Positions 23,945 to 35,740 are shown, numbered from the stretch's first letter. The stretch: 64,000 nt of DNA from Ceratotherium simum simum (GCF_000283155.1 NW_004454193.1:11825305-11889304), one strand, 5' to 3'. Translations and numbers: made by a program. Notes: generated by a model not told the origin, from the letters alone.

Positions 23945-25060
23945 GGGTGAGTGTATCAGTTAGATGTATTCATCTTCACATAACCGTACTAGAATAACGA
24001 TGAATAAATCCATAAAGACAACGAATTTACCATAAACCAAGAAAGGAGGAGTCAGGCGAATCTAAATTCAGGCAGTGGTTTCATGACGCTATCAAGGACT
24101 TGGGTCCTTCTGTCATGTTACTGTGCCATGCTCGGTTGACACTGTCATGGGTAGGCTTTTGCCTAGAAATCACAAGGATGCTGCCTCACCTACAATGCCC
24201 CTTTCTCAAACAAATGTGTTCAAAACAGGAAAAAGGGAGAAGAGGCCTCACAAGTGATCTTTTCCTGTGCATGTATTTTTCTTGCCAAGAAGAAAGAAAA
24301 GTTCTTCTCAGAAATCTCCATTAGAGATATTATCTTCCTTGTATTAACCCAAACTGTATCATTAGGCCAGACCTACCTGCAAGAAAGAATGGTAAAGGAG
24401 ACTGAGGTTACCATGTTATACAAATCATGATTCATACCTGCCTTCCTAGACTGTTTTTCTGATTGGTTCCTTATGCACATCAATTTCTGTTGGCAAGAAA
24501 TAAGGAGGGAAATGACTGTTGATTGGGCAGCCAACAGCATATGCCACAAGGGCATATTCTCTATTAGACCTATATTTTTCAAGGTTACTATGGCAGCAAA
24601 ATGAATATGTCTAAGGTACCTAATATCAGTTACTGTGCAATGCAGGCATTCACTGAACAATTAATACAACTCTAATTTGCCCACTAATATGGTGTCCTGT
24701 TATTCTAGAAGAGTTAGAGACAATAACATAAAACATTCCAACATGATTTTTTATTGTATGATATAGGATAATGCCATGTGTTACAATAATGGTTATTATA
24801 AAACTTATTAAACCATTTAATCATGTCGACATATATATATAGATGATACACTGATATATACTTTTCACCTTGCCCTCTGTAGTCCAATAAAGATCTCCAT
24901 TTCCTATATAACTGGCGCTCATATAATTGTACTAAAGCTTGAAATAAAACTGATATATTCACTACATCTTAATAGACTCTTAAATTTTCTTAGGTACGAT
25001 TGAAGAGCTAGTTGTATCTACTGTCCTAAATTAGTGAATTCTCAGCATTCTAGAGGGAGG
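23945..25060. other. No recognised feature; short (TA)n
   Basis: A 10-12 bp TA run lies at 24830-24842. Minus-strand frames of 95 and 82 codons (24373-24660, 24714-24962) have no recognisable domain. Confidence 0.4.
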
Positions 25061-25061
25061 C

Positions 25062-25275
25062 AGTCTAGAATACTTGTGAGGAGCTGTGCAATCAGAATGG
25101 CAGGCTCCAAGCCTTGGGTTCACCACCTGATAACTGTCTTAACATCAGCAAGGTGTTGCAGCCCTCTGAACCATAGGTTTTCAGCTATAAATTGGGAATA
25201 ATAATAATACTTAGTCTCACTTTTTGCTGATTAAATGAAGTAAACTTAAATGCTCTTAGCAGAATGTCTTTTTAA
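25062..25275 (+). repeat. MIR SINE
   Basis: The words 'ccaagccttgggttcaccacctgataactgtcttaacatcagcaaggtgttgcagccctctgaaccat' and 'aattgggaataataataatacttagtctcac' follow MIR order. Confidence 0.75.
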
Positions 25276-25369
25276 AATGTAGGATCTTACTTATATTAGT
25301 TATATTTCATAGAACATAAAATAATTGCAATTACAAGATGATTACCAATGGGTGTTGGGAGGCAAGAAA

Positions 25370-25635
25370 TAGTGCAGTAAAATGATTATGTGCAAAACCT
25401 TGAGGTTAAATCACTATAGATTCCATCACCTGCTCTGCTACTTCATTCACTCAGCAGCCTTCACTAATTTACTCAAATTTGCAAGGCCTCAGTTTTCATA
25501 TTTGTAGAATGGGTATAATGATCTTACCCAGTTCATGAGACTATTCGGTGTTAAATAAGTCCTTTCATGTGCTTAATTAAAACAATGCCTAAGATAGAAA
25601 AATCACTCAATAAGTATTAGATGCTATAATTTATA
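25370..25635 (+). repeat. MIR SINE, near full length
   Basis: 'aaggcctcagttttcatatttgtagaatgggtataatgatcttacccagttcatgagactattcggtgttaaataag' and 'acaatgcctaagatagaaaaatcactcaataagtattaga' are core and tail of MIR. It lies just 95 bp after another MIR in the same orientation. Confidence 0.8.
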
Positions 25636-25639
25636 TTAA

Positions 25640-27190
25640 TGAAGGATAGAGATTAGAGAAAATATTTCATCGGAAAAAATTATCAGTGTGTTCTTTCCTC
25701 CTCCAGGCCAAGTGAGGGGGTCTTCTGAGAACAATTTAGAGAGCTGGAATTTGAAAGGCAAGTTATGCCATCTCAAACATCTGTGGAAAAAAATGCTAAA
25801 GGTGAGAATATAAATACTGAGTCGTAGTATTAGTAGAAAAAAGAAAGTCAGCTCTTCTCTATACCTTGCTTCACTGTAAGTTGGGTTTGCATGAGTCAGA
25901 TCTGTCTCACCTTGAAATGGACGGATCCCAAGCGGTCAATATGGATTATCAAGGTGACTGAGCATGGGGGTCTCTATGTGGGATTAATAAGCAGCCATCT
26001 GAAGAATTGTAGTTGGGGTTCTGTAAATGAGCTATGCTAAGTTGGGGAAATGCTAAGTAACCCAAACAAATAATTCACCTTAGGGAGAACCAGTGTTTGG
26101 ATATTTGCCAAATTAAGAAGTTTCCAATGTAAGTTATAACTGCTCATGTAAGAATTTTTGATACCTTCCCCATGTCTCAGGTCTAGCCTAGAAGTAATCA
26201 GCTGCCTAAAAGTAGGAATAGGAGAAGGGGGCTGAAGAGAAAAACACGGTGAAAAAACAGTTTGGAAAAAAAAAGAAAGAAAAAGGAAACAAAAATCTGT
26301 GCTACTCTTAGCATCCTCTTAACTGGCTGATTCTGGATTTGGGGCTGGATTTGAAAAAGTTGGAAAAAATAAGTTGGCAATTTAAATTCATATTATGAAA
26401 TCTTGATTTTTTTAATTATTAGAAAAATTCATTTTTAAAGTATTGAATATACCAACACTGAGCAGGTCAACAAAGTAAGTCAATGAAATGCATCTGTGGG
26501 TGCCCTGGGTCTGCCCAGGTTGCAACCTCTGAGTTAATATTTTAGATTCTGTGTCGACTTTCAGAGCTAGGTACACAGGCCTTTCTTTGTTTGCAAACTC
26601 TGTGGAACCAGTGAATTTCCAATTGTGAGAGACTCTAATGCTGGTAAATATAATAGAAAGGCACAGGGTTATGCTCCCTTCTCTCCTTTATTATCTTAGA
26701 TATTCTGAATTATCCTCCAATTTGAAAACCAGTTCTAAAATTTAATAGGTAGTAGAACCATTTGCTTGATTTATCTTTTAAAAATTGCAGTGGCATTTTT
26801 ACTCTTTTACAGACCATTTTACTTCGCCCTTGGGTGCCAACACAATGTGTCCTTTAGATATATAAATTTGATGAACTGGATGAATAGAACATTTCTTTCT
26901 CCATAAAATAATGACTTCTATAGTCACCACTTAAGCCTCCAGGCAAGTAACAGATCTTCATTTCTTTATTAATGTGGGGCTTCCCTATGGCAGATGGATG
27001 TCAAATATCAAACATTCATTGTGAACAAACCTCCTCATGATGGAGAAGTCAGATGCCCAGCAATGGTGTCATTCGTAACTTTTCTCTTTGGACTACTTTG
27101 AAACCAGGGTGATTTCACTTGCAAGGGCAGAGACAGTAAAATATTTGCAAAAGTCATAAACTTTTCCTGATGTTATCACAGCACAAATAG
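25640..27190. other. AT-rich sequence, no recognised feature
   Basis: A purine-rich A/G run lies at 26261-26290. No gene, RNA gene or named repeat could be supported. Confidence 0.4.
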
Positions 27191-27199
27191 GAAAGCTAA

Positions 27200-27325
27200 A
27201 AGAATGCTGGCATAGAAGTCAGTCAATTTTGTGTTTGAATACTACATTCAGTGTTGAAAAGCTGTGTGACTCTTGGCAAGTCACCTATCTTCTATTGGTT
27301 TGAGGCTATACATTTATATGAGGAA
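27200..27325 (+). repeat. MIR SINE fragment
   Basis: 'gtgttgaaaagctgtgtgactcttggcaagtcacctatcttctattggttt' corresponds to the MIR block 'agctgtgtgaccttgggcaagtcacttaacctctctg'. Confidence 0.75.
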
Positions 27326-27814
27326 ATTACTAAAAAAAAAAAAAATGGTGATCTGAGTTTCAGTCACTGGAACATGTTAGGTTTATAATGAATTTGTGAG
27401 CTCCTCTTCTTCTGCAGTTAATTTTTATTATAGCAAAACAGAGGCATCGGATACAAAAATTGAAAAAAAAATAACAAGAGAATAAGTTGCAATTTTAAAA
27501 ATCCTCTTTGAAAAGTGAGGTTCCTTATTACTGCTTCTTGAGTTTCCCCATTGACATGGTCCCTTCTTTCTTAGAAAGGTCAAGAAATATTTACTGATCT
27601 AGTACCTGGGAGGCCTCACAGATAGCAGGATGAATATGAGCTTTGTTTTTGTGTTCACCTGTGTAAGCAAAAGCACATAACATTTATTTTGAACTTATGG
27701 TGTCTTGATTTATAGTATTAAAGTAAATATATCAAATAATGTTTTTATAAGGATGGAATAATATAAGAGCAAGGTAACTGGGGTACAGAACAAGCACTTA
27801 GTAATAATAGTAAC

Positions 27815-28070
27815 TTCCATTTGTTAAAAACTGGATAGTGTGCTAAAAGTCGTGGGCATTAGAAATGGATATTCAATTTGGTACCTGACAATTAAGAGTT
27901 TAAAGTGAAGTAAGACGATTAAGGTAGAGAGTTACAGTACAAAGAACCAAAGTTTTGATTTCACAGTGACTGAGGAGTAGTCATACTCCAATTACTTACA
28001 CTGTCCATTTCATCCCTGACTTTTCTGAGTCCCCATTTCTTCATCTATCAAAAAGAATGAGAGAAATCCA
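27815..28070. repeat. L2-like and MIR-like remnants
   Basis: 'tggatagtgtgctaaaagtcgtgggcattag' fits a reversed L2, and 'tgagtccccatttcttcatctatcaaaaagaatgagag' fits a plus-strand MIR core. Both are heavily decayed. Confidence 0.45.
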
Positions 28071-28079
28071 CTAGCTGGT

Positions 28080-29050
28080 AGACAAAAATATTGAATAGGA
28101 TTCAATAATAGACATTCAATATATGCATTTTAATAAAATTATTTCTAGTAATATGCCTTAATTGTTCCATATATTCATGATATAAAGTCACAACACTTTT
28201 ACTTTTCTAATAAGTTGAACCTCAAATGCCTTATTAAAAGGAAATCCAGTTTCGTTCTCTTGAGAGTTCTCTCCTTTGATCTAGCCCCAAACCTTCTAGA
28301 TTTGCTCTGTTCAAAGTTAGACTCCATCCTCTTCCAACAGCAGATTATAGAGAAAGCCCAAGTCTGTTCAGTTAATTACTGTCAACATTGTTTGCTATTA
28401 CACAGGGTCACAATTGAACTATGGTCCTGCACACTCTGATGGATGATGCTCGTCTATTTCCTGGCCCAGATCCCTGTGCACACCATGATGAATTCCCAAG
28501 AGAAGATGATAGCATGCCCTCAGTCCTAGGTTGGGCCAAATGTATCCCAAGACACTTGGCATGCCAAGATTATAGCTCTCAGCAACCCATTTTTTGTTGT
28601 TATTCATATAAATAGCAACCTTCCAGAACCACTGGTTCAAGGCAAGAGCTACTATCTCATCCTATTCCTTCCAATGACTTTCCTCTTCCAAGGGATAAGA
28701 GAGATGTACAAAACACAACAGAATTTACCATACTCTTTTCCTAAACAATGGCAGCCTACTTGTTTTAGTTTTGCCTAAATAGGAAAGAAAATAAAAGGAT
28801 GAAATAGAAAGAGAATATAACTATTCCGGTTGATATATTGACATATTCTGTCTACTGCTATGTGAATGAGAAATTGTCCTTTTAAGCAGCCCACACAAGT
28901 GCATCTGGCTTAACCTTTACTTGGCCAGACACTCTATGAAGTGGGAAAGCATTACAACAATGTACACATCGGATCAAAAAGCATGGTCATCTACTACCTC
29001 AAAAAATGGAGATCAGCACAAGAGGATCGTGTATTCCTCATTTCCTGAAG
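28080..29050. other. No gene supported
   Basis: Frames at 28215-28439, 28421-28615 (plus) and 28419-28640 (minus) overlap each other and show no recognised family. The sequence is of ordinary composition. Confidence 0.4.
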
Positions 29051-29054
29051 GCAG

Positions 29055-29128
29055 TGTTGCACAATGATTAAGAATACGTGCTTAGTAGGCACTTCTGTGT
29101 TTGAAGCCAGCTCTATGAAATCAATTAC
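29055..29128 (+). repeat. MIR SINE 5' fragment
   Basis: 'aggcagtgttgcacaatgattaagaatacgtgcttag' followed by 'cacttctgtgtttgaagccagctctatg' fits the tRNA-like head of MIR. Confidence 0.55.
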
Positions 29129-29174
29129 TGGGTGATCAAGATGGAGACAGAAGCAAAGTCCTGAATGTCATGGT

Positions 29175-29300
29175 CCGGAGACCAAATTATACACAATCTT
29201 CAGTGGAGAACCAATGACGAGCTTTAAGTCGGGAAAGTTCATGACAGGATTTGTGTTTTAGAAAGCTCACTCTGGAAGCTCAATAGAAAACAATAGCTCA
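29175..29300 (-). mobile_element. L2 LINE fragment, minus strand
   Basis: 'gacgagctttaagtcgggaaagttcatgacaggatttgtgttttagaaagctcactctggaagctc' matches the reversed L2 block with 'tttaagcaggggagtgacatgatctgatttacgttttagaaagatcactctgg'. Confidence 0.65.
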
Positions 29301-29439
29301 GTTAAGAGGCTCTTTCTTTCAGATCAGACATCAGAAAAGCTTTGAATAAATTGAAACATCTTTTGTTTCTTAATAGGAAGATAGAGCAACTTGAGATAAT
29401 TTGGGGGAAAACTGAACTGTCTATAACCTTAAATAGTAT

Positions 29440-30290
29440 AACCAAAATCACAAATGGGATTTGGGGTATTCTAAAATAAATCTAGAAGTACAAACAATGG
29501 AATATACCATTCAGTAGGAGCTTGCCATCCAGCATTTGAAACTTAAAACATGGCTATCATACACAAAGTAATGTGGCATTGGCAGAGGGTATAAGAAACA
29601 GACTCTCCGAAATCTTTATGCAACACGATAAAGATGATATTTCAGTATTTTGAAACTTTGAAGAAAGGATCATTTCAATAAATGGTTTGGGGAAATTCAC
29701 CAATTACTTGAAGGGAGTGTAAAGACAGAATGTTATTTCATACAATATACAAAGACTGTCAGAATGGGTTAGATATTTTAAAATAAAAATGAAGCTTAAC
29801 AGTATTAGAAATAATAGATAAATATTAATATAATTATGCTACAAAAAGGAGTTTCTGAGCAAGATACCAAAATCAGAAAGTATATGGTAAAAGTTGATAA
29901 TTGTTTAAAATATTTGTATAGACATAACGTGTATGTATGTATATGTAATGACAAAATGATATTAATGAGCTTCATGTATACAGCCTCTTTTAAGTGAATG
30001 AATACAACATAATCATACCAATAGCAAAATAGAAAAAAACAAATAATTCAACAATGAACAAATGCAGTTAAAAAAACATGTAAGGCCACCTAAATTTCTC
30101 TAGTATATTCAGAAATATTTAGAGGAGGGTTGGAGATTATTAAATGGCCTTTCGAAAAAAAATTTAAATGATATCGTCCCTTGTTCAAATAGGTGCAGGG
30201 AATAATTTTATACAATTTGGTAGGAGCATAAATGGCATTTTTGCACCAAAGTTAACTTGGTGTCAACTGTAAACAACTATTTAGAAATAC
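29440..30290 (+). pseudogene. L1M ORF2 3' part, heavily decayed
   Basis: Blocks in L1 order include 'aatgtggcattggcagaggg', 'caataaatggtttggggaaattc', 'gggttagatattttaaaataaaa', 'ggagtttctgagcaagataccaaaatcagaaag' and 'atgatattaatgagcttcatgtatacagcc'. These correspond to the C-terminal part of ORF2. Stops and indels break every frame. A further piece follows at 30905-31165. Confidence 0.6.
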
Positions 30291-30309
30291 ACATTAACTT
30301 CTTAATTTG

Positions 30310-30900
30310 GAGAGAGAGAGCAGTTATCCAGGCAAGTAATAAAAGGAAGTTGAACTAAAATAGTAAACTATGAAATTAAGGAAAGGAGACAGATTTGAGA
30401 CCTAATTTCAATTAAGGCTGTAACAGGACATTGCTGGATGCTCATGGGAGCCATCGTTCCCGTCTGTGAGTACCTAGAAGAAAGACTTTCCACTTCTCAT
30501 CCACCAAAAGTAAATCCAGCTCTACCGCATTGATGAGGAATCTCAAGTTGACTGCACATTTCATGGATAAATGAAGGATAGGCTTTACAAAGCAGACACT
30601 TAATACAAATCCTCCAATTGGGTATTTCCCTTAACTTCTCCCTTTCTGGAAGTCTTCCCAAATCTTCCAGGAACAAGACTTTCATTTCTCTTTTCCCATA
30701 CCTTCTTTCCCAATCCTCGCTTTATTCATGGCAATACGACAGTTGCTCAATTGGTATACACAAATGGAAACTTGAAAACTTGACTCTCCTTACCATGGTT
30801 TTATGTTTCCATGGAGATTTTAACCCCTAATAGCTTGTTAAAATCTTCATTAAAAGAAAAGCAGATCTTTGATAGAGTGTGGAGAGATCTTCCTCTTAAA
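30310..30900. other. No recognised feature
   Basis: Short frames on opposite strands at 30497-30830 overlap and have no recognised likeness. It may be foreign to the L1 pieces on either side. Confidence 0.35.
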
Positions 30901-30904
30901 GAAC

Positions 30905-31165
30905 ATAATACTTTTGATCCATTTTACTCCTTAGGAATTTATTTTAAGAAACTACTCTAGATATGGATGAGTGTTTCTCCACAAGACCCTACAATTTTTT
31001 AAATTTTGGGAATAAAAGGGAATGGAAAGTGTTCTAGAGGGCCATAATAAGACAATATACATATAAATTACAGGAATATAATATGATAAAATACTATGCA
31101 GCCATTATAAGTAATATTTTAGAAAATATTTCACACGTATATGTAAAGAAAAGGAAGGGGATAAT
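30905..31165 (+). pseudogene. L1M ORF2 / 3' UTR scrap
   Basis: 'ccttaggaatttattttaagaaactactctagatatgg' and 'aatatgataaaatactatgcagccattataagtaatattttagaaaatatttc' match the L1 block 'tggaatactatgcagccattaaaaatgatgtt'. It probably belongs to the same old insertion as 29440-30290. Confidence 0.6.
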
Positions 31166-31737
31166 TACAGAGATTTTTATTCTCTATTATTGCTTTTGAT
31201 GTCATCTATGACTGGAAATTTCAAGGTCAATTTTCTTTGCCTATGTATCATGAAGTTGAGGGTGGATGAGTTATCTCCACAAATCCCAATAAAAAAAAAT
31301 CAATTGCATTTGAATTCGTCTTGACTTGAAGAACACTGTGTTCCTATATTCACATGTATATATTGTGACTATCTTGCTGCTGTCACTGGCTATTTTCCTT
31401 CTATAGCCAATTGTAAAAATGCCCAGAGAGATCAATAATGCATTAAAATTTTGGTAATTTAGATTTTTTTTTCAGTATGAATTACACTGTTATTTTCTTT
31501 CCAATGATACTTATCTGGTTCTTTGGTATTTAGAAGGGAGAAAAAAGATAACACATGCGCCCAAACCACTATATATTTCATGCTTTGATTTTGTAGGAAC
31601 TTTGAAATATAGTTCAAACAGGTATTTATGCTATCATTATATAAATCTAAATGTCAATGTCCTTCTTTCTGACTTATAATGAAATCCAACTTTGAAGGAG
31701 GCAAATGACATTATTCAACCTACAGATTCATTCTGCT

Positions 31738-31850
31738 CTAGTTATAGATAGAAAGATTGAGGCCAGAAAGACAAAGTAAGTGGAGGTAGTGGGGAGAGAA
31801 TCCAAAGCCACTGGTTTCTGGTCCAGTGCCCCTTGCAATGTACTTCTCCA
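31738..31850 (-). repeat. MIR SINE, minus strand
   Basis: 'tagatagaaagattgaggccagaaagacaaagtaagtggaggtagtggggagagaatccaaagccactggtttctggtccagtgcc' matches the reversed MIR core and head. Confidence 0.65.
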
Positions 31851-31859
31851 AAATTTTTC

Positions 31860-33185
31860 AAAATTTCTTACGCATTTGCTGAAGAAACCAGAAAAAAGCA
31901 ACACATCAGAGGTAACCACCCCCATATCCATAAGCTCTATTTTCACAGATTAACTTCACATAATCTATGGCCTCATTTCTCTCTGAACATCATAGTCTCT
32001 CTCTGTATTAGCTCTCCTTTAAAGGTGCTTTTCTAGGCATTTAACAAAATTTGTGGAATATATACACAAGTGAGATAAAGATAATAATAAATAAAAGAAT
32101 AAGTGAGATTTTACTTTAATAATCTGACTTGGCCTGCTGATATTGTGTACCTGTGAGAATTCAATCAAAAAATTTCTAACTCCTTAACCCCAGATGTATA
32201 AAAAAAGGAGTTATTAAGGCAGGTAATCTTAGTAGTCATATATTTTAAAAATTTGTTACCTGTGTCTATTTTATCTTTCAGATAAACTATTGAATCACTT
32301 CGAAAGCTACTCGGAAGAAAATTCACAATGTCATTTATTGGAGAATGGTATCAATTTTTTAGATTAATCTGGGAATAATTAGCCCATTTTAATATATTGT
32401 TTCACATTTAGAATCACACAATGTCTCTCCAATTAACAAAATTGACCTTTTATATTGCTCCATAAAGTCTTATTTTATTCTTTAGAACCAGATCATTAAT
32501 TTTAATTAAGCTTATAACTAAGCTTACATTTTCAAGTTTTTATATTTTGTACATCTGAGTGAAATCTCATTATTATATAATTGTTATTTTTAATATGTAA
32601 AAATGTTATATTTTTAAGTAAGATTTCTTATTAGTTTAATATTTTTTTCCCAGTAGAATATCTGTATTTTTCTGGTGGATGATTATATCATTAGCAAGCC
32701 ATGTAAATATTGTTTCTATTTTTGTAATATCTATGTTAGTTCTCATCTAGTCACTCACACAAGGTAATTAGTAAGCTCCACTTCTCAAAGAAGCCATACT
32801 TTTTAATGATTTCAAAGCAAATAAAAAGAAGATATATATTTTTTTTTCTATCCAAAGCCTCCTCACTCAAGTGAATATTGATAGGACTTTTACCACATCA
32901 ATCTTATCACCTATCGAGAATCTCAGCTGGATGCAAGATTTCTTCCACCTACTGAAGTATGATCATAAGGGAAATTGTTTCCACAGAAGGATGTGTCCAG
33001 TAATTTCTGTTGAATCAGGAACACATGCAAATGTATCCATTCATTAGCTAAATTTATCATCTATAACCCAAGTACTGGACAGGTAGTACAGCAGGTTTCT
33101 GCTGTGCAAAGACAAAAACAAAATGCCTTACATATATTCAAGTTTACATACGTGACCTGTTGAATACTGTACTGGAAGGATGATC
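31860..33185. other. AT-rich sequence, no recognised feature
   Basis: There are many T or A runs and few long frames. No gene, RNA gene or named repeat is supported. Confidence 0.45.
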
Positions 33186-33192
33186 TATAACA

Positions 33193-33312
33193 AGATTCTC
33201 AACATAAATGCACAAAAGAATAACCCACATGGCTTTAAATAATCCCTACTGATTTTGTGGTCCTACCCTGAGAAGATATGATTTAATTGCTCTGAACTGG
33301 GGCCTGGATGTC
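33193..33312 (+). mobile_element. MER5A-type hAT MITE fragment
   Basis: 'agattctcaacataaatgcacaaaagaataacccacatggctttaaataatccctactgatt' followed by 'ggggcctggatgtcctaag' fits a diverged MER5A in the same orientation as 11335-11522. It ends next to the A-rich start of a reversed L1 scrap. Confidence 0.6.
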
Positions 33313-33327
33313 CTAAGATTCATTACT

Positions 33328-33460
33328 TTTAAAAAAAATTAATAGACTTTATTTATTTTTGGGGGTAGTCTGGGGTTTATAGAAAAACTGGGTGGAAAGT
33401 ACAAAGGATTCCCATATATCCCTCATCCCATCCCCAACCCGGGTTCATTACCTTTTTTGG
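33328..33460 (-). mobile_element. L1 3' UTR fragment, minus strand
   Basis: 'actttatttatttttgggggtagtctggggtttatagaaaaactgggtggaaagtacaaaggattcccatatatccctcatcccatccccaaccc' is the reversed L1 3' UTR block with 'cagcaaaattgagaggaaggtacagagatttcccatatacccc'. Confidence 0.7.
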
Positions 33461-34010
33461 GGAGGGTAGTCAAGTTTAAATTTGAGCTTCTTAATTTAAA
33501 ACTGAATATTTCCCTAAGCTCCTTTCTTATGAAATGTAAACGTATAGAAAAGGGTTATGATTTTTCAATACCATTATCATGTCCTTACACATGAAACATC
33601 TTGGAAGACTAAAGGAGGGGTTAATGAAACTCTAGAAGTCTCTTATTTCCTCCTTCCACTGCATATTGGGAAGAAAATATGTCAAGATAACTAGCAAGTG
33701 CTTCAAATTTAGAACATATAAATAAGGGTGTTGATTTTTTTGCTCTTTATTTTTCTAGTTTTAAGAATCCTTATGCTATTGAAAATACTTGTGGCAATTG
33801 GCACTTATTAAAGAAAGACATTTAATGTTAAAATAGCCAATAGCTGGAGTTTAGCAGGGAAGAAATAGCGTTTTATCTTCTATTTTAAACTATTCTACTA
33901 GATTCTCCATCTTAGAAAGAATATTTTCCACTTTAGATTCAATAACCATCATAAGAAGACAGTGCAAATGGTAGATATTGCACATGAATTTTACAATTGG
34001 TGTAAGGATA

Positions 34011-34025
34011 AAAAAATGAGGAGCA
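34011..34025 (+). repeat. Target-site duplication, copy 1 of 3
   Basis: The 15-bp word 'aaaaaatgaggagca' occurs here, at 34218-34232 and at 34441-34455. The three copies bracket two different SINEs, so the same site was used twice. Confidence 0.93.
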
Positions 34026-34217
34026 GGGGCTGGCCTGGTGGCCTAGTGGTTAAGTTCATGTGTTCCACTGCGGTGGTCTGGGGTTCACACTTTCAAATCC
34101 CAGGCGTGGACCTATGCACCGTTCATCAAGCCATGCTCTGGTGGAGACCCACAAACAAAATAGAGGGAGATGGGCACGGATGTTAGCTCAGGGCCAATCT
34201 TCCTCACCAAAAAAACA
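34026..34217 (+). mobile_element. ERE SINE (ERE1-like), plus strand, first of a pair
   Basis: It starts 'ggggctggcctggtggcctagtggttaag' and runs to 'ggatgttagctcagggccaatcttcctcacc' with a short 'aaaaaaacaaaa' tail. It is flanked by the 15-bp duplication 'aaaaaatgaggagca' on both sides. The frames at 33962-34362 run through the SINE pair and are not genes. Confidence 0.95.
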
Positions 34218-34232
34218 AAAAAATGAGGAGCA

Positions 34233-34440
34233 TGGCCGGCCCTGTGGCTTAGCGGTTAAGTGTGCGCGCTCGCTGCTGGCTGTCCGGGTCCCGATCCCCG
34301 GCGCGCACCGACGCACCACTTCTCTGGCCGTGCTGAGGCCGGGTCCCACATACAGCAACTAGAAGGATGTGCAGCTATGACACACAACTATCTACTGGGG
34401 CTTTGGGGGGAAAATAAATAAATAAATAAAATATTAAAAA
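34233..34440 (+). mobile_element. ERE SINE (ERE2-like), plus strand, second of a pair, young-looking
   Basis: It starts 'tggccggccctgtggcttagcggttaag' and ends 'actggggctttggggggaaaataaataaataaat' plus an A tail. It keeps many CpGs (for example 'gtgcgcgctcgctg' and 'ccccggcgcgcaccgacgcacc'), which decay quickly in old copies, so it looks recent. It is flanked by the same 15-bp duplication as its neighbour (34218-34232 and 34441-34455). The RNA polymerase III A and B box regions look preserved. Confidence 0.95.
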
Positions 34441-34606
34441 AAAAAATGAGGAGCAGAGATAACAAAAATAAGAATTGACATTATCCCTGTTGATTTTATG
34501 GACAAATGATCCTTATATTTTTACTATATGTCATGCCAATATGTTGACATCCATTAAATTTAGAGCCAGAAGTAAGAGCTCCATTCACTGTCTAGGATGG
34601 TGTCCG

Positions 34607-35021
34607 TGTTAGTTTCTTAGGGCTGCTGTAACAAATTACCACAAACTGGGTGGCTTAAAACTAAAATAATTTATTCTCTCATAATTCTGGAGACTGGAAT
34701 CAAGGTATTATCAGAGCTAGGCTCTCTCTGAAGGCTCTAGGGGAGAATTTGTTCCACGTCTTTCTTAGATTTTGGTGTTTGCTGCCTGTCCTTGGCTTAT
34801 AGAAGGATCACTCCAATCTTTGCCTCCATTGCAACATGACGTTCTCTGTGTGTGTGTCTGTCTCTGTGTCTCTTCACCACTTATATTGCATTAAGGGCTC
34901 ATCTTATTCCAGTAGGACCTCATCTTAACTAATTAGATTTTTATGACTCTATTTCCAGATAAGATCATGTTCTGAGGTTCCAAGGATGTGAATTTTGGTG
35001 TACACTATCCAAACCAGTACA
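34607..35021 (-). mobile_element. MLT1 solo LTR (MLT1C-like), minus strand
   Basis: It starts 'tgttagtttcttagggctgctgtaacaaattaccacaaactgggtggcttaaaac' and runs through 'ggctctaggggagaatttg' and 'tgtgtgtctgtctctgtgtctcttc' to 'cctcatcttaactaattagatttttatgactctatttccagataagatcatgttctgagg'. This is MLT1C in reverse. No internal retroviral sequence is present. Confidence 0.9.
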
Positions 35022-35056
35022 ATGTCTTTAGATAAATCTCTTACAGTTTCATATAT

Positions 35057-35390
35057 TATTCTAGACAGAATGTTTATATCCCCACCTCAAATTCATATGT
35101 TGAAGCCCTAACCCCCAATGTGATAGTATTTTGAGATGAGGCCTTTGGGATGTAATTAGGGTTAGATGAAGTCATGAGAGTGGGACCACATGCACGCAAT
35201 GAGGAAAGGCCATGTGAGCACACAGCAAGAAGGCAGCCAGCTACAAGCCCAGAAGAGACCTTCACCAGAAACCCACATTGGACCAGAACCCTGATCTCAG
35301 ACTTCCAGACTCCAGAACTGTGAGAAATAAATTTTTGTTATTTAAGCCACCCAGTCTATGGTATTTGTTATGGTTGCCTGAGCCAAGATG
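35057..35390 (+). mobile_element. MLT1 solo LTR (MLT1A/MST-like), plus strand
   Basis: 'cccacctcaaattcatatgttgaagccctaacccccaatgtgatagtattttgagatgaggcctttggg' and 'ccagactccagaactgtgagaaataaatttttgttatttaagccacccagtctatggtatttgttatgg' are the two halves of a sense MaLR LTR, including its 'aataaa' poly(A) signal. It lies 36 bp after a reversed MLT1. Confidence 0.9.
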
Positions 35391-35589
35391 TATATTATCT
35401 ATATTTTATAAATGAGAAAACAACCCTACCAACTTTAAGATTGTTGGGGATGACATGAAATAAACACATTTGTTAAATCGAGTCTATTACAATATTGAGG
35501 ATCTGTTTTACTACTAGCTCTAGGAGGTGTTCTAGGCATTTAAAGATAAGGAAGAAAAGAGCCAGGCACTTGCAGTTGTTGAAGTTTAG

Positions 35590-35740
35590 TGTTCATAACC
35601 TCCCTAAACCTCAGTTTTTCCACATTAAAAAGAAACATTGTGAATTGCCCCAAAGAGGAGTAGTGAGCTTTAAAGAGATGATAAATTACAAAGTACCTGT
35701 CACATAGTAAGTGCTTCATTGATGCTAATTTCCTCTCCTT
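35590..35740 (+). repeat. MIR SINE 3' part
   Basis: 'ctccctaaacctcagtttttccacattaaaaagaaac', then 'tttaaagagatgataaattacaaagtacctgtcacatagtaagtgcttcattgatgc', matches MIR core and tail. Confidence 0.75.

Noticed and set aside
33962..34362. Overlapping 74- and 100-codon frames as genes
   Set aside because: They are translations through the two ERE SINEs.
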